This document shows, piece after piece, positions 33,577 through 41,747 of a stretch of DNA of 64,000 bases. Numbering within the stretch: position 1 is the stretch's first letter; each line of letters begins with the position of its first letter. Below the pieces are notes generated by a model. The model searched no databases. It saw only the letters and a program-made list of their open reading frames with translations, and had not been told where the DNA came from. The translations under genes and the position numbers were made by a program. Source of the stretch: Luteolibacter sp. Y139 (GTDB lineage Bacteria > Verrucomicrobiota > Verrucomicrobiia > Verrucomicrobiales > Akkermansiaceae). Location of the stretch: the NCBI RefSeq assembly GCF_038066715.1, contig NZ_JBBUKT010000005.1, positions 310,001 to 374,000 of the forward strand. The letters are read 5' to 3'.

Positions 33577-33954
33577 TCAAGTCACGACGGCAATGCAGTA
33601 CCAGCCCATGAGCCACCACAGGCCTCCGCCGATGAGGGTGGTGATGACGGTGAGGGGGCGGGGGAAGAGGGGATGGGACAGGAGGAGCAGGACGGCGGCC
33701 CAGGGGATGACGACGCGCGGCACCGGCCTGAACCACGGGAAGTAGGAGGCGTGGCAAAAGGGGCCCATGAAGATGTGGGTCAGGACGTGGGCGCTTTGGG
33801 TGGGGCCGGTCTGGGGGAAGCTGAGCGAGAAGGTGAGCGCGCCGACGGTCATGGAGAGGACGCACAAGGCGATGGCGAACCAGCGGCGGCGAGCGAGGGA
33901 CAGCACTTCGGCGCTGTCGTTCTCGGTCTGCTTGAGGTCAGGGCGGTTGGGCAC
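33577..33954 (-). CDS. Small membrane protein, function unknown
   Basis: 125 residues with three hydrophobic segments: FAIALCVLSMTVGALTFSLS, VVIPWAAVLLLLSHPLF and VITTLIGGGLWWLMGWYC. A polar N-terminus (MPNRPDLKQTENDSAEVLSL) is probably cytoplasmic. Several His, Trp and Pro residues lie in the loop HVLTHIFMGPFCHASYFPWF. Family not recognised. Confidence 0.65.
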   Translation of the reverse strand: MPNRPDLKQTENDSAEVLSLARRRWFAIALCVLSMTVGALTFSLSFPQTGPTQSAHVLTHIFMGPFCHASYFPWFRPVPRVVIPWAAVLLLLSHPLFPRPLTVITTLIGGGLWWLMGWYCIAVVT

Positions 33955-34212
33955 GCGGTGGTCGGATTCCGGCTTATCTTATCTGGGCGAGGGTGCGTGG
34001 TTTTTCAAGGGCTCAAGGGAGGGTGGCTAACTTTTTACCTCCTTTTGACACAAGGGCCGGGGGCGGCGTGGCATGATGGTCGTTCCTGCAGTTTTGTTTG
34101 TTAGGCAGGATTTGGTTCTACGAGGTTTCCCTGCACTGCACATGACGCCCGGAGGGCTTGGGGCTTGAGTGAGTCCCCGGTCCTCCGGGCACGTGGGATT
34201 TGGTCTTGCGGG

Positions 34213-34656
34213 CTACGGCTGTGCTTGGGGCTTTGGATCCGGCTTGTCGAAGGTGAGGGGAATCAGGTGGTCGGTATCGTCCGCGGCGAGCTTGCCGCTG
34301 AAGATCTGGCGGAACTTTCCTTTCTTTTGAACCGGTTCTCCTCCTGTGAGTGGCTCGAAGATGCGGAGGTCGATCTTGGCGACCTTATCGATCTTGTCGG
34401 TCTTTGGGAGAGGGACGCTTTTGCTGGCTCCGGGTTTCAGGCTGAACTTGTCGGTATTGTAGAGGAGGAAGGTGAGTTCGCGGGTGGTGTCGTTGGTGAG
34501 CTTGGCGGTTGCGGGTGTGGTCCTGCGTTGGACTTCGATGGAGACGCCGGCTTGGGGAGGGATTTTCGGGTTGGGGGCTGAGGGGGTTGCGAAGGCGAGG
34601 GACAAGCTGGAGGCGAGCGCGGCGAAGGTGATGATGCGGAGAGAGGAGAAGGCCAT
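34213..34656 (-). CDS. Hypothetical exported protein
   Basis: 147 residues with a signal peptide (SSLRIITFAALASSLSLAFA). The mature part is predicted beta-rich: GVSIEVQRRTTPATAKLTND, ELTFLLYNTDKFSLKPGASK, LRIFEPLTGGEPVQKKG. It ends in a Pro/Lys-rich tail. The pattern is like a small immunoglobulin-type or pilus-chaperone-like sandwich, but there is no firm family assignment. It stands alone between intergenic repeat stretches. Confidence 0.65.
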   Translation of the reverse strand: MAFSSLRIITFAALASSLSLAFATPSAPNPKIPPQAGVSIEVQRRTTPATAKLTNDTTRELTFLLYNTDKFSLKPGASKSVPLPKTDKIDKVAKIDLRIFEPLTGGEPVQKKGKFRQIFSGKLAADDTDHLIPLTFDKPDPKPQAQP

Positions 34657-34834
34657 GGGCAGCTTTTGGGTTATTGGGTTGATGACATAGCAGGGTGGGA
34701 GGTGGGTTTCAATCTGGGGAAGAAGGGTTTTGGGAGGGTGGAGAGGTGGAGGTGTTTCCGGGAGAGGAGAGGGAGTCTCACGATGCGGCTTGTGGCCGCG
34801 AGTCAGCGACGGTCGTAGACGCGCCGCTACATTC

Positions 34835-34886
34835 GTGTCGACGGAACGTCGACACTCCTTAGGGCGGAACGACTTCGTCGTTCCGC
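34835..34886. repeat. Two adjacent perfect palindromes, including GGAACGAC copy 2
   Basis: 34835-34855 is GTGTCGACG / CGTCGACAC with loop GAA. 34864-34886 is GCGGAACGAC / GTCGTTCCGC with loop TTC. The second shares its stem core with 29857-29875. They form most of the gap before the CPBP protease gene. Confidence 0.65.
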
Positions 34887-34935
34887 TATTACTTGGCGCT
34901 TGGAAGTTTCAGTGGGGTGGATAAGCCTGCGGTCC

Positions 34936-36000
34936 GTGCGACACGGCCAGCAGAGTGATGTCTTGAAGATCTTCGCCTATGTGGCCGGCACGCTGATTCT
35001 GGCGGCGGTGATTTCGCCGTGGCTCTATCAGCTGGGGAAGGGGCTGGCGGAGGTGACGGCGGAGAAGCAGACGAATGGGATGATCCGCTATGTGGCGGAG
35101 GCGGCGGGGCGGGCGGACTTTCCGAAGTTCTTCGATCGCGCGCTGATGTTGTCGGCGCTGGTGCTGTTGTTTCCGCTGACGGCTTGGCTGCGGTTGGGAC
35201 GGGCGCCGGGGAGTTATCGTGACACACCGTGGTCGCTGCGGCTGCCGGACAATGTGGTGGTGGCGGATCGGGGGCAGCCGCTGCGGCGGAATCCGTATGG
35301 GTGGCTGCAACTGGCGACCGGCCTGATCCTGGCGGGTGGGCTGTTGCTGCTGTCGGGCTGGCTGATGCTGCAGGCGGGGTGCTTCGTGTGGAAGGATGCG
35401 ACGGAATCGACGCGAGGGGTGGTGAACAAGGTGCCGCAGGCGATCGATTGGGCGAAGTCGCTGAAGAAGGTGATCCCCGGTGCGGTGGTGGTGGCGCTGG
35501 TGGAGGAGTTGCTTTTCCGCGGGGTGCTGCTGGGGATTTTCCTGCGGGCGATGCGGGTGACGCCAGCGGTGTTCTCGCTGTCGTTCCTGTTTGCGTTCGT
35601 GCACTTCCTGCAGCCGCCGGTGCAGGTGAAGATCCCGGATCCGGAGGCATCGTCGGCGGGGTTTTTCCTGCTGAGCCAGATCTTCGCGCGCTTCGGCAGT
35701 CCGATGGAGCTGGCATCAAGCTTCACGGTGTTGATGGCGGTGGGGCTGGTGTTGGCATATGCGCGGGTGAGGACGGCGTCGCTGTGGTTGCCGATCGGGC
35801 TGCACCTGGGCTGGGTGGTGGGAGTGGGGATTTTCAAGGCGACGACGTGGCCGGTGGGTGGACTGCCGGAGGCGACGCGGATTTTTGTGGGGCCAACGCT
35901 GCGGGAAGGTCTGCTGCCGTTGTCGGTGGTGATGGTGACCGGGGTGCTGGTCCACCTGATGACGCGGGTGCCGGAGCCGACGGCGAGCTATCGCAGTTAG
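34936..36000 (+). CDS. CPBP family intramembrane glutamic endopeptidase (CAAX-protease-like)
   Basis: Multi-pass membrane protein of about 354 residues. The diagnostic motif ALVEELLFRGVLLGIFLR (catalytic Glu-Glu and Arg) is followed by SLSFLFAFVHFLQPP (His of the second motif) and the third conserved segment SLWLPIGLHLGWVVGVG. In bacteria these proteases mature or inactivate small peptides, or act in membrane proteostasis. The start is uncertain: GTG 34936 is used here, TTG 34900 and TTG 34963 are alternatives, and the first membrane segment (LKIFAYVAGTLILAAVI) begins right after the last. It ends 15 bp before comF, so the two may be co-transcribed. Confidence 0.88.
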   Translation: MRHGQQSDVLKIFAYVAGTLILAAVISPWLYQLGKGLAEVTAEKQTNGMIRYVAEAAGRADFPKFFDRALMLSALVLLFPLTAWLRLGRAPGSYRDTPWSLRLPDNVVVADRGQPLRRNPYGWLQLATGLILAGGLLLLSGWLMLQAGCFVWKDATESTRGVVNKVPQAIDWAKSLKKVIPGAVVVALVEELLFRGVLLGIFLRAMRVTPAVFSLSFLFAFVHFLQPPVQVKIPDPEASSAGFFLLSQIFARFGSPMELASSFTVLMAVGLVLAYARVRTASLWLPIGLHLGWVVGVGIFKATTWPVGGLPEATRIFVGPTLREGLLPLSVVMVTGVLVHLMTRVPEPTASYRS

Positions 36001-36015
36001 AGAGGGTGATCCGCG

Positions 36016-36786
36016 ATGGGCGAGAGCGATACCGGCAGGATGGGGATAGGGAAGGGGAGCCTGTGGAAGCGGATGTACGACCTGCTCTACCCGGGGAGGT
36101 GCCGGCGGTGCTGGAGTGGTCTGGAGGCGGGGCGGGCGCTGTGCGATGGGTGTGCGGATGAGTTGCCGGGGTTGAACGAGCCTTTTTGTGAGCAGTGCGG
36201 GGAGGAGCATGAGGGGCGGATCGAGTCGGCGTTCTCGTGCGTGAATTGCCGGGGGCAGACGTTTTCCTTCGAGTTCGCGCGGCCGGCGGTGCCGCATCAT
36301 CCGGCGCTGTTGGAAATGATCCACGAGCTGAAATACACGCGGCGGATCGAGCTGGTGGAGGAGCTGGCGCGGTTGGGGGCGCGGGCTTTCCGGGATGACG
36401 CGCGGCTGGCGGTGGCGCTGGAGGAGGGTTGGCCGCTGGTGCCGGTGCCGCTGCATCGGGGTCGGAAGTTGTGGCGGCATTTCAATCAGGCGGAGGAGAT
36501 CGCGCGGCCGCTGGCGAAGCAGACGGGACTGCCTCTGTGCCAAGCACTGGCGCGGACCCGCGGGACCGGGACGCAGACCAGCCTGAGCCGGGTGGAGCGG
36601 CTGAAAAACCTGCGGGGTGCGTTTGAACTGACGTGGGCGGGCAGGCGATTTGCCGCGGGAAAGCCGCCGGGCGCGGTGATTGTGGACGATGTTTTCACGA
36701 CGGGGGCGACGACCGGCGAGTGCGCCCGGGTGCTGAGGAAAGCGGGTGTCCAAAAGGTGGTTGTCGTCACCGTGATGCGGGGCTAG
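36016..36786 (+). CDS. comF: ComF family protein (phosphoribosyltransferase-like)
   Basis: 256 residues. The N-terminal zinc-binding part has Cys pairs in PGRCRRCWSG, ALCDGCADEL, PFCEQCGEEH and FSCVNCRG. The double-psi/PRT domain has VPVPLHRGRKLWRHFNQAEE, then QTSLSRVERLKNLRGAF and the PRPP-binding loop VIVDDVFTTGATT at about 222-234. ComF is needed for DNA uptake during natural transformation in several bacteria; in others the family's role is unclear. A role in competence here would be of interest given the over-represented hexamer in this genome, but this link is inference. Confidence 0.92.
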   Translation: MGESDTGRMGIGKGSLWKRMYDLLYPGRCRRCWSGLEAGRALCDGCADELPGLNEPFCEQCGEEHEGRIESAFSCVNCRGQTFSFEFARPAVPHHPALLEMIHELKYTRRIELVEELARLGARAFRDDARLAVALEEGWPLVPVPLHRGRKLWRHFNQAEEIARPLAKQTGLPLCQALARTRGTGTQTSLSRVERLKNLRGAFELTWAGRRFAAGKPPGAVIVDDVFTTGATTGECARVLRKAGVQKVVVVTVMRG

Positions 36787-36826
36787 CCTCGACGCCTTCA
36801 CCGAGCACGACTGACCTAACGAACCC

Positions 36827-37660
36827 ATGGGCATCTTCAACAAGCCACCTCTGCGCGGCGGCCGCAGCCGCGATAACATGCCGGAGGGACTGTGGACCAA
36901 GTGCCCCGATTGCGGGGCCATGCTGCACACGCTGGAGCTCAAGCAGCACCACCAGACCTGCCACCACTGCGACCATCATTTCCTGATGGATGCGCGGGAG
37001 CGGATCGCGCTGCTGGCGGATCCGGAGAGCTTCGAGGAGACGGAGAAGGATCTGATTTCAGCCAATCCGCTCGGGTTCACGAACTATCGCGAGAAGATCG
37101 AGGGGATGCGGGCGAAGACCGGTCTCAATGACGCGGTGGTGACGGGTCGCCTCAAGGTCGGCGGACAGCCGGCGGTGATCGCGGTGATGGATTTCAAGTT
37201 CTTCGCGGGCTCGATGGGCTCGGTGGTGGGCGAGAAGATCGCGCGTGCGGTGGAGCTGGCGATCAAGGAGAAGCGCGGGGTGATCATTGTGTCGGCATCG
37301 TCGGGTGCGCGGATGCAGGAGGGCATGCTCTCGCTGATGCAGATGGCGAAGACGTGCGGCGCGCTGGCGCGTTTGTCGGAGGCGCATCTGCCTTACATTT
37401 CGGTGATGACGCACCCGACGACGGGTGGCGTGACGGCGTCGTTCGCGACGATCGGTGACATCAATCTGGCGGAGCCGAAGTGCATGATCGGCTTTGCCGG
37501 TCCGCGGGTGGTGAAGGAGACGACGCACCAGAACCTGCCGCCGGGTTTCCAGACGGCGGAGTTCATGCTGGAGCACGGGCTGGTGGATACGATCGTGCCG
37601 CGCGGCAAGCTAAGGGAGAAGCTGGCGCAGTTGCTGGCGTTCATGATGCCGGTGGGGTGA
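36827..37660 (+). CDS. accD: Acetyl-CoA carboxylase carboxyltransferase subunit beta
   Basis: 277 residues. The four-Cys zinc ribbon is CPDC (26-29) and CHHC (45-48). The crotonase-like carboxyltransferase domain follows, with MDFKFFAGSMGSVVGEKIAR, SASSGARMQEGMLSLMQMAK and HPTTGGVTASFA, ending HGLVDTIVPRGKLREKL. With AccA it transfers the carboxyl group from biotin to acetyl-CoA, the first step of fatty-acid synthesis. Length and motifs are complete. It follows comF by 40 bp. accA, accB and accC are not in the window. Confidence 0.97.
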   Translation: MGIFNKPPLRGGRSRDNMPEGLWTKCPDCGAMLHTLELKQHHQTCHHCDHHFLMDARERIALLADPESFEETEKDLISANPLGFTNYREKIEGMRAKTGLNDAVVTGRLKVGGQPAVIAVMDFKFFAGSMGSVVGEKIARAVELAIKEKRGVIIVSASSGARMQEGMLSLMQMAKTCGALARLSEAHLPYISVMTHPTTGGVTASFATIGDINLAEPKCMIGFAGPRVVKETTHQNLPPGFQTAEFMLEHGLVDTIVPRGKLREKLAQLLAFMMPVG

Positions 37661-37711
37661 GTCCCCGGTGCAGGATGGACGCGGGCTGGGCGACGTGCTA
37701 AAGGTTATCCC

Positions 37712-37918
37712 ATGAGCGAAAAGTCGCAGGCCCTGCTGGAAGCCGCGCTGGCCCTCGATCCCGAGGATCGCCGGTGGCTGGCGGAGGCTTTGTGGGAGAG
37801 CTTCGATGAGGATGAGGAGGTTCTAAAGATTGCCGACGAGCGTTGGAAAGCGTTGGAAGAGAACCCGGATTCGTGGGTGAGTCACGATGAGGTCATGAAG
37901 CTCCTGAAGCGGAAGTGA
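37712..37918 (+). CDS. Antitoxin, addiction-module component (TIGR02574-like)
   Basis: 68 residues: MSEKSQALLEAALALDPEDR, then RWLAEALWESFDEDEE and a C-terminal toxin-binding part ending in HDEVMKLLKRK. This is the typical short helical antitoxin paired with RelE/ParE toxins. It overlaps the toxin start (TGATG). Its first 23 residues are identical to those of the orphan antitoxin at 39765. It probably neutralises the toxin and represses the operon. Confidence 0.85.
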   Translation: MSEKSQALLEAALALDPEDRRWLAEALWESFDEDEEVLKIADERWKALEENPDSWVSHDEVMKLLKRK

Positions 37919-38226
37919 TGGAGATCCGGTACCTCCGAGAGGCTCAGGAAGATATTCGCGAGGCTCTGGAATACCTGAGCGATCGGTCACCTTCGGCTGC
38001 CGAACGCTTTTCAAGAGATCTTATCGAGTTGCTGGAGAAGGTCGCCACGCATCCTGGCTTCGGCTATCCTTTCGGGCCGTTCTTCCGCAAAGTGGCGATG
38101 CGATCACTCCCTTGGGCGGTGGTATACCGGACCGATATGGAAGCAGGGATTTTGTGGGTCGTCGTCGTCAGGCATGACCGACGCCATCCTTCATATGGAA
38201 TGAAAAGGAGCCCCCCGGATCCTTGA
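37918..38226 (+). CDS. RelE/ParE family toxin
   Basis: 102 residues from ATG 37918 (GTG 37915 is the alternative), overlapping the antitoxin stop by one base. ParE-like landmarks: IRYLREAQEDIREALEYLSD, SAAERFSRDLIELLEKVATH, PFFRKVAMRSLPWAVVYRTD, and the C-terminal strand ILWVVVVRHDRRHPSYG. ParE toxins poison gyrase and RelE toxins cleave mRNA on the ribosome; sequence alone does not decide which. Conserved Arg/His/Tyr residues are present in the C-terminal strand, so it is likely functional. Confidence 0.88.
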   Translation: MEIRYLREAQEDIREALEYLSDRSPSAAERFSRDLIELLEKVATHPGFGYPFGPFFRKVAMRSLPWAVVYRTDMEAGILWVVVVRHDRRHPSYGMKRSPPDP

Positions 38227-38344
38227 GGCCCGGACTTGCGGGAGATGGTCAGCGAGAAAGTGGAGAAATCCGGGCGATGCCGCATTGAATGATCTTTGCG
38301 CTAAACCTTTGGGGGGCGCGGAGCCGTGGATACTTCATCATCTT

Positions 38345-39697
38345 ATGAAGTTCTCTCTTCCGCTTTTTCTTTCTGTTTCGCTGGTGGCGCCGATGCTAGC
38401 TGAGGTTCCTGAGGCCAAGGTTGAGACCGGGCATTCGCGGGGGGATGAGGGGTTCAAGTTCGATGCGATCCTGCCGCCGGCGACGAATGATGCGGGGACG
38501 AAGGCGAAGTTCGCGGTGGTGTCGGGGGCGGTGGATCCGAACTCGGGCGGGATCGCGGTTTTGAATGATGGGAAGATCCCGACGAGCAACGATGATCCGA
38601 AGAACAATTTCTTTTTCTCGGGGAAGGGCGGGCGGCTGACGGTGGATCTGGGGAAGGACACCGATGTGGAGTCGATCGCGACGTATTCGTGGCACAATGG
38701 CGGGCGGTCGGCGCAGCACTACAAGCTGTATGCGGCTGCTGCGGATGCGAAGGAGTTCGACGCGGCGCCTGGCGAGGGTGTGGATCCGGCGACGAAGGGG
38801 TGGGTGGAGATCGCGAGCGTGGAGACGCCGGTGCGGCGCGCGGGGCAGAATGGGGTGGTGATTTCAGCAAAGAAGGAAGGGGCGACGTCGCTCGGGAAGT
38901 ATCAGCATCTGCTGTTCGACATCGTGCCGAATGAGGATGCGCGTGGGTTCGGGAATACCTTCTTCAGCGAGATCGATGTGGTGGAGGCGGGCGGTGAGAA
39001 GCTGGTGCGGCTGACGCCGCCGGAGAAGATTCTGACGACATTCGAGACCGAGGGTGGTGACTTCAAGATCATCCTGGATTCGACGGCGAGCCCGGACCTG
39101 GCGCCGTGGTTCAAGGAGGCGGCGGTGCCAGCGATGCAGAAGTGGTATCCGAAGGTGGCGGAGCTGATTTCGATCCCGGGCAAGACGCCGGCGGCACCGA
39201 AGAGCTTCAACGTGGAACTCCGCGAGGGTCAGATCATGCCGGGTCGCGATGGCATCCCGGCCTTTGCGAATGGACAGCAGATCGTGGTGAGCTCGAAATT
39301 CATGCGGGACCAGAAGGACAAGGAGGCGGTGGGTTGCCTGATCCACGAGATGGTTCACATCGTGCAGTTCGGTGAGAAGCCTGCGGCGCGCGGGGTGCCG
39401 ACGTGGTTCTTCGAGGGGGCGACGGATTATATCCGGTGGTTCCTCTTTGAGCCGGAGAGCAATGGGGCGGTGATCCGCAATCCGGATCGGGTGAAGTATG
39501 ATGACAGCTATCGGACGACGGCGAACTTCATCGACTGGGTGACGCGGACCTACACGAAGGATCTGATCGCGAAGATCCACATTGCGGTCCACGAGGGATA
39601 CTCGGTGGAGCTGTGGAAGACGTGGACGGGCAAGCCGGTGGAAGAGCTGGAGAAGGAGTGGAAGGAGGATTTGAAGAAGCGGCTGGAGAAGAAGTGA
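38345..39697 (+). CDS. Secreted basic-secretory-protein family metallopeptidase
   Basis: Start at ATG 38345, which begins the signal peptide (KFSLPLFLSVSLVAPMLA); the TTG upstream only adds a leader. 450 residues. About 90-220 is a discoidin-like beta domain (GGRLTVDLGKDTDVESIATY, SAQHYKLYAAAADAKEF). The rest is the basic secretory protein (plant BSP-like) domain: FKIILDSTASPDLAPWFKE, the zinc motif LIHEMVHIVQFG (HExxH at about 334), PTWFFEGATDYIRWFLFEP and TANFIDWVTRTYTKDLI. The HExxH plus downstream EGxTDY pattern is the expected metallopeptidase site. Substrate unknown; an extracellular role is likely. Confidence 0.88.
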   Translation: MKFSLPLFLSVSLVAPMLAEVPEAKVETGHSRGDEGFKFDAILPPATNDAGTKAKFAVVSGAVDPNSGGIAVLNDGKIPTSNDDPKNNFFFSGKGGRLTVDLGKDTDVESIATYSWHNGGRSAQHYKLYAAAADAKEFDAAPGEGVDPATKGWVEIASVETPVRRAGQNGVVISAKKEGATSLGKYQHLLFDIVPNEDARGFGNTFFSEIDVVEAGGEKLVRLTPPEKILTTFETEGGDFKIILDSTASPDLAPWFKEAAVPAMQKWYPKVAELISIPGKTPAAPKSFNVELREGQIMPGRDGIPAFANGQQIVVSSKFMRDQKDKEAVGCLIHEMVHIVQFGEKPAARGVPTWFFEGATDYIRWFLFEPESNGAVIRNPDRVKYDDSYRTTANFIDWVTRTYTKDLIAKIHIAVHEGYSVELWKTWTGKPVEELEKEWKEDLKKRLEKK

Positions 39698-39764
39698 TGT
39701 TCTCCGGGGCACGGTGGGCGGCGTAGGCGTGGACGCCGGTCGCTCGCTGTGCTAGAGGTTTCCC

Positions 39765-40121
39765 ATGAGCGAAAAGTCGCAGGCCTTGCTGGAAGCCGCG
39801 CTGGCCCTTGATCCTGAGGACCGGCGCTGGTTGACGGAGGCGCTCCTGCATAGCTTTGGTGAAGGAGAAGCCGATGAGGAAGGCATCCGGATCGCCGAGG
39901 AAAGGATGGCCGAAGTCGAGCGCGGTGAAGCCCGCATGGTGCCGTGGGATGAGGCGATGCGGGCTACGCGAGTAGGTGTGATGGGAGCGGAGTGTGCGGA
40001 CCACTTTGGGGGCAATGCGGGCTTGGGAGGTGGAGAGGGGTTGTTAGGTGGTTCGAGTCCGCCTGAAGGCGGGACTACGTACGCTTGGGGCGGGCTGGGA
40101 GGGACCATTCGGGCGGAATGA
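39765..40121 (+). pseudogene. Orphan antitoxin copy running into intergenic repeat
   Basis: The first 23 residues equal those of the antitoxin at 37712, and the DNA and upstream context (GAGGTTTCCCATGAGCG versus AAGGTTATCCCATGAGCG) are near-identical. After about residue 70 (WDEAMRATRVG) the frame reads through repeat DNA (GGSSPPEGGTTYAWGGLGG), and no toxin gene follows. Translation to about residue 70 would still give a full-length antitoxin-like protein. It looks like a duplicated module whose 3' end and toxin were lost. Confidence 0.6.
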
Positions 40122-40137
40122 ATTCCGCGCTCCCAGT
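40058..40137. repeat. Dispersed hairpin element with conserved flanks, copy at 40101-40137
   Basis: GGGACCATTC, then the stem GCGGAAT-GA-ATTCCGC, then GCTCCCAG. Another copy with the same flanks but a different stem is at 63026. A related hairpin (GTCCGCCT-GA-AGGCGGGAC) lies just before it at about 40057. Confidence 0.6.
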
Positions 40138-40221
40138 GGGAGACCGTGGTTGGGCGTGGCGATTCCGGTGGGAAACGATTGAGGTGATGGCAGACAGCGG
40201 CGATGCTGGCGCGGCCTTGCC

Positions 40222-41442
40222 GTGACCTACTCCGAATCCATCGACTGGCTGTTCTCGACGCAGATGTTTGGCATCAAGCTGGGGCTGGAGGGGCCGCGGC
40301 GGTTGCTGAAGGAGTATCTGGCGTTTCCGGCGCATGGGGTGAAGGTGATCCATGTGGCGGGGACGAATGGGAAGGGCAGCACGTGCGCGATGATTGATTC
40401 GGTGGCGCGGGCGGCTGGGTATCGGTGCGGGCTTTTTACTTCGCCGCATTTGATCGACTACCGGGAGCGGATCCGGGTGTCGGGGGTGGAGATTCCGGAG
40501 GAGAATTGCGCGGCGATGCTGACGGAGCTGCGTGCGGTGTGTGAGGCGCTGGATCCGCATCCGACGTTCTTTGAGATCACGCTGGCGCTGGCGATGCGGT
40601 GGTTCCGTGAACGGGAGTGCGAGATGATCGTGCTGGAGACCGGGATGGGCGGGCGGCTGGATGCGACGACGGCGGTGCCGGCGGATGTGTGTGCAATCAC
40701 GCCGGTGGGGCTGGATCACATGCAGTGGCTGGGCGATACGGTGGAGGCGATCGCGGTGGAGAAGGCGGGGATTTTTGTCGAAGGCGTGCCGGCGATTTCG
40801 GCGCCGCAGGAAGAAGGAGTGCGGCGGGTGTTAGAGAAGGAGGCGAACGAGCGGCGCTGTCCGCTATCGTTCATCGATGCTCCGTTGCAGGGGTATCCGG
40901 TGGCGTTGCCGGGGCCGCATCAGCGGTGGAATGCGGCGCTGGCGCTGGAGTGTCTGCATGCGGCCGGGGTGCACCTGGACTACGGGGTGGTGATGCACGG
41001 GCTGTCCACGGTGAGGTGGCCGGGACGCTTTGAGAGGATCACTTACAAGGGTCGCGAGGTGGTGTTGGATGGGGCGCACAATCCGCAGGGGGCGGCGGTG
41101 CTGGCGAGCACGTGGAAGGAGGAGTTTGGCGCGAGGAAGGCGACGCTGGTTTTCAGTGCGGTGGGGGGGAAGGATATTGCGGGGATCCTGGAGCTGTTAG
41201 TGCCGTTGGCGGAGAAGATTCACATCTGTCCGGTGGATACGCCGCGGGCGGTGGCTGCGGAGGAGTTGGCGGCGGCGTTGCCGGAGGGGGCTCCGGGTTA
41301 TGTTTGCCATGGTGGGTTTGAGGCGGCGTTTGCGGCGGCGATGGAGGGGGATGGGATTGTGCTGGTGGCGGGGTCGTTGTTTTTGGTGGGGGAGGCGAAG
41401 GCGTTTTTGGAGGGGGGGACGTTTCAGGGGAGTGCGCAGTGA
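40222..41442 (+). CDS. folC: Bifunctional folylpolyglutamate synthase/dihydrofolate synthase
   Basis: 406 residues from GTG 40222. Mur-ligase-like: ATP loop HVAGTNGKGSTCAMI at about residue 45, LFTSPHLIDYRERIRVSG, the catalytic-lysine region GLDHMQWLGDTVEAIAVEKA, and the C-terminal domain VVLDGAHNPQGAAVLA with the family motif DGAHNP. It adds glutamate to dihydropteroate and to folates in the cytoplasm. Complete in length. The leading gap (40122-40221) shows no clear promoter. Two Leu-Leu or Val-Leu positions use TTA inside the TGTTAG word. Confidence 0.95.
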   Translation: MTYSESIDWLFSTQMFGIKLGLEGPRRLLKEYLAFPAHGVKVIHVAGTNGKGSTCAMIDSVARAAGYRCGLFTSPHLIDYRERIRVSGVEIPEENCAAMLTELRAVCEALDPHPTFFEITLALAMRWFRERECEMIVLETGMGGRLDATTAVPADVCAITPVGLDHMQWLGDTVEAIAVEKAGIFVEGVPAISAPQEEGVRRVLEKEANERRCPLSFIDAPLQGYPVALPGPHQRWNAALALECLHAAGVHLDYGVVMHGLSTVRWPGRFERITYKGREVVLDGAHNPQGAAVLASTWKEEFGARKATLVFSAVGGKDIAGILELLVPLAEKIHICPVDTPRAVAAEELAAALPEGAPGYVCHGGFEAAFAAAMEGDGIVLVAGSLFLVGEAKAFLEGGTFQGSAQ

Positions 41443-41545
41443 GGGTGTGGCGGTCTGGAGACAGGAGCTTCCGAGGTGAGCGACGATTGGGGTCGGTCAT
41501 GCTTTTCCGCAACGCCGTTGGCGTAGGTCACTGGCGTATGCAGGA

Positions 41546-41605
41546 CCCCGGGTAGCCTCCTTCGTCGGCAACCCGGGGCTTTGGGACGTAGTCCCGTTGG
41601 GACAA
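41546..41605. repeat. Three-hairpin intergenic element, partial copy
   Basis: CCCCGGGT (41546) pairs with ACCCGGGG (41571-41578), then GGGACGTAGTCCC follows, matching the second and third hairpins of the element at 25029. The rest of the 305-bp gap 41443-41747 repeats words such as GACGTAG and holds no visible gene. Confidence 0.5.
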
Positions 41606-41684
41606 AGAGTTCCGGACGTAGGATTCCCGACCTAGGGTTCCTGACTTGTGTGGGGAAGTCGGCGAGGCTGGGGCTGTACGCAGT

Positions 41685-41710
41685 GAAGGAGGGCCGTGGG
41701 GCCCTCCTTC
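41685..41710. terminator. Perfect 11-bp hairpin between convergent folC and 41748 genes
   Basis: GAAGGAGGGCC / GGCCCTCCTTC with loop GTGG. It lies 38 bp past the stop of the minus-strand gene at 41748. There is no strong T-run on either side, but the stem is long and perfect, so it probably ends that transcript. Confidence 0.6.
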
Positions 41711-41747
41711 GTGAAGTTTGTTCAGGTCGTTGTTGGGACGCGGACGG

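Noticed and set aside
40040-40075. T-arm-like sequence GGTGGTTCGAGTCCGCC
   Set aside because: It folds like a tRNA T-arm, but there is no anticodon or D arm upstream; the bases belong to the TGAA-loop intergenic hairpin family.
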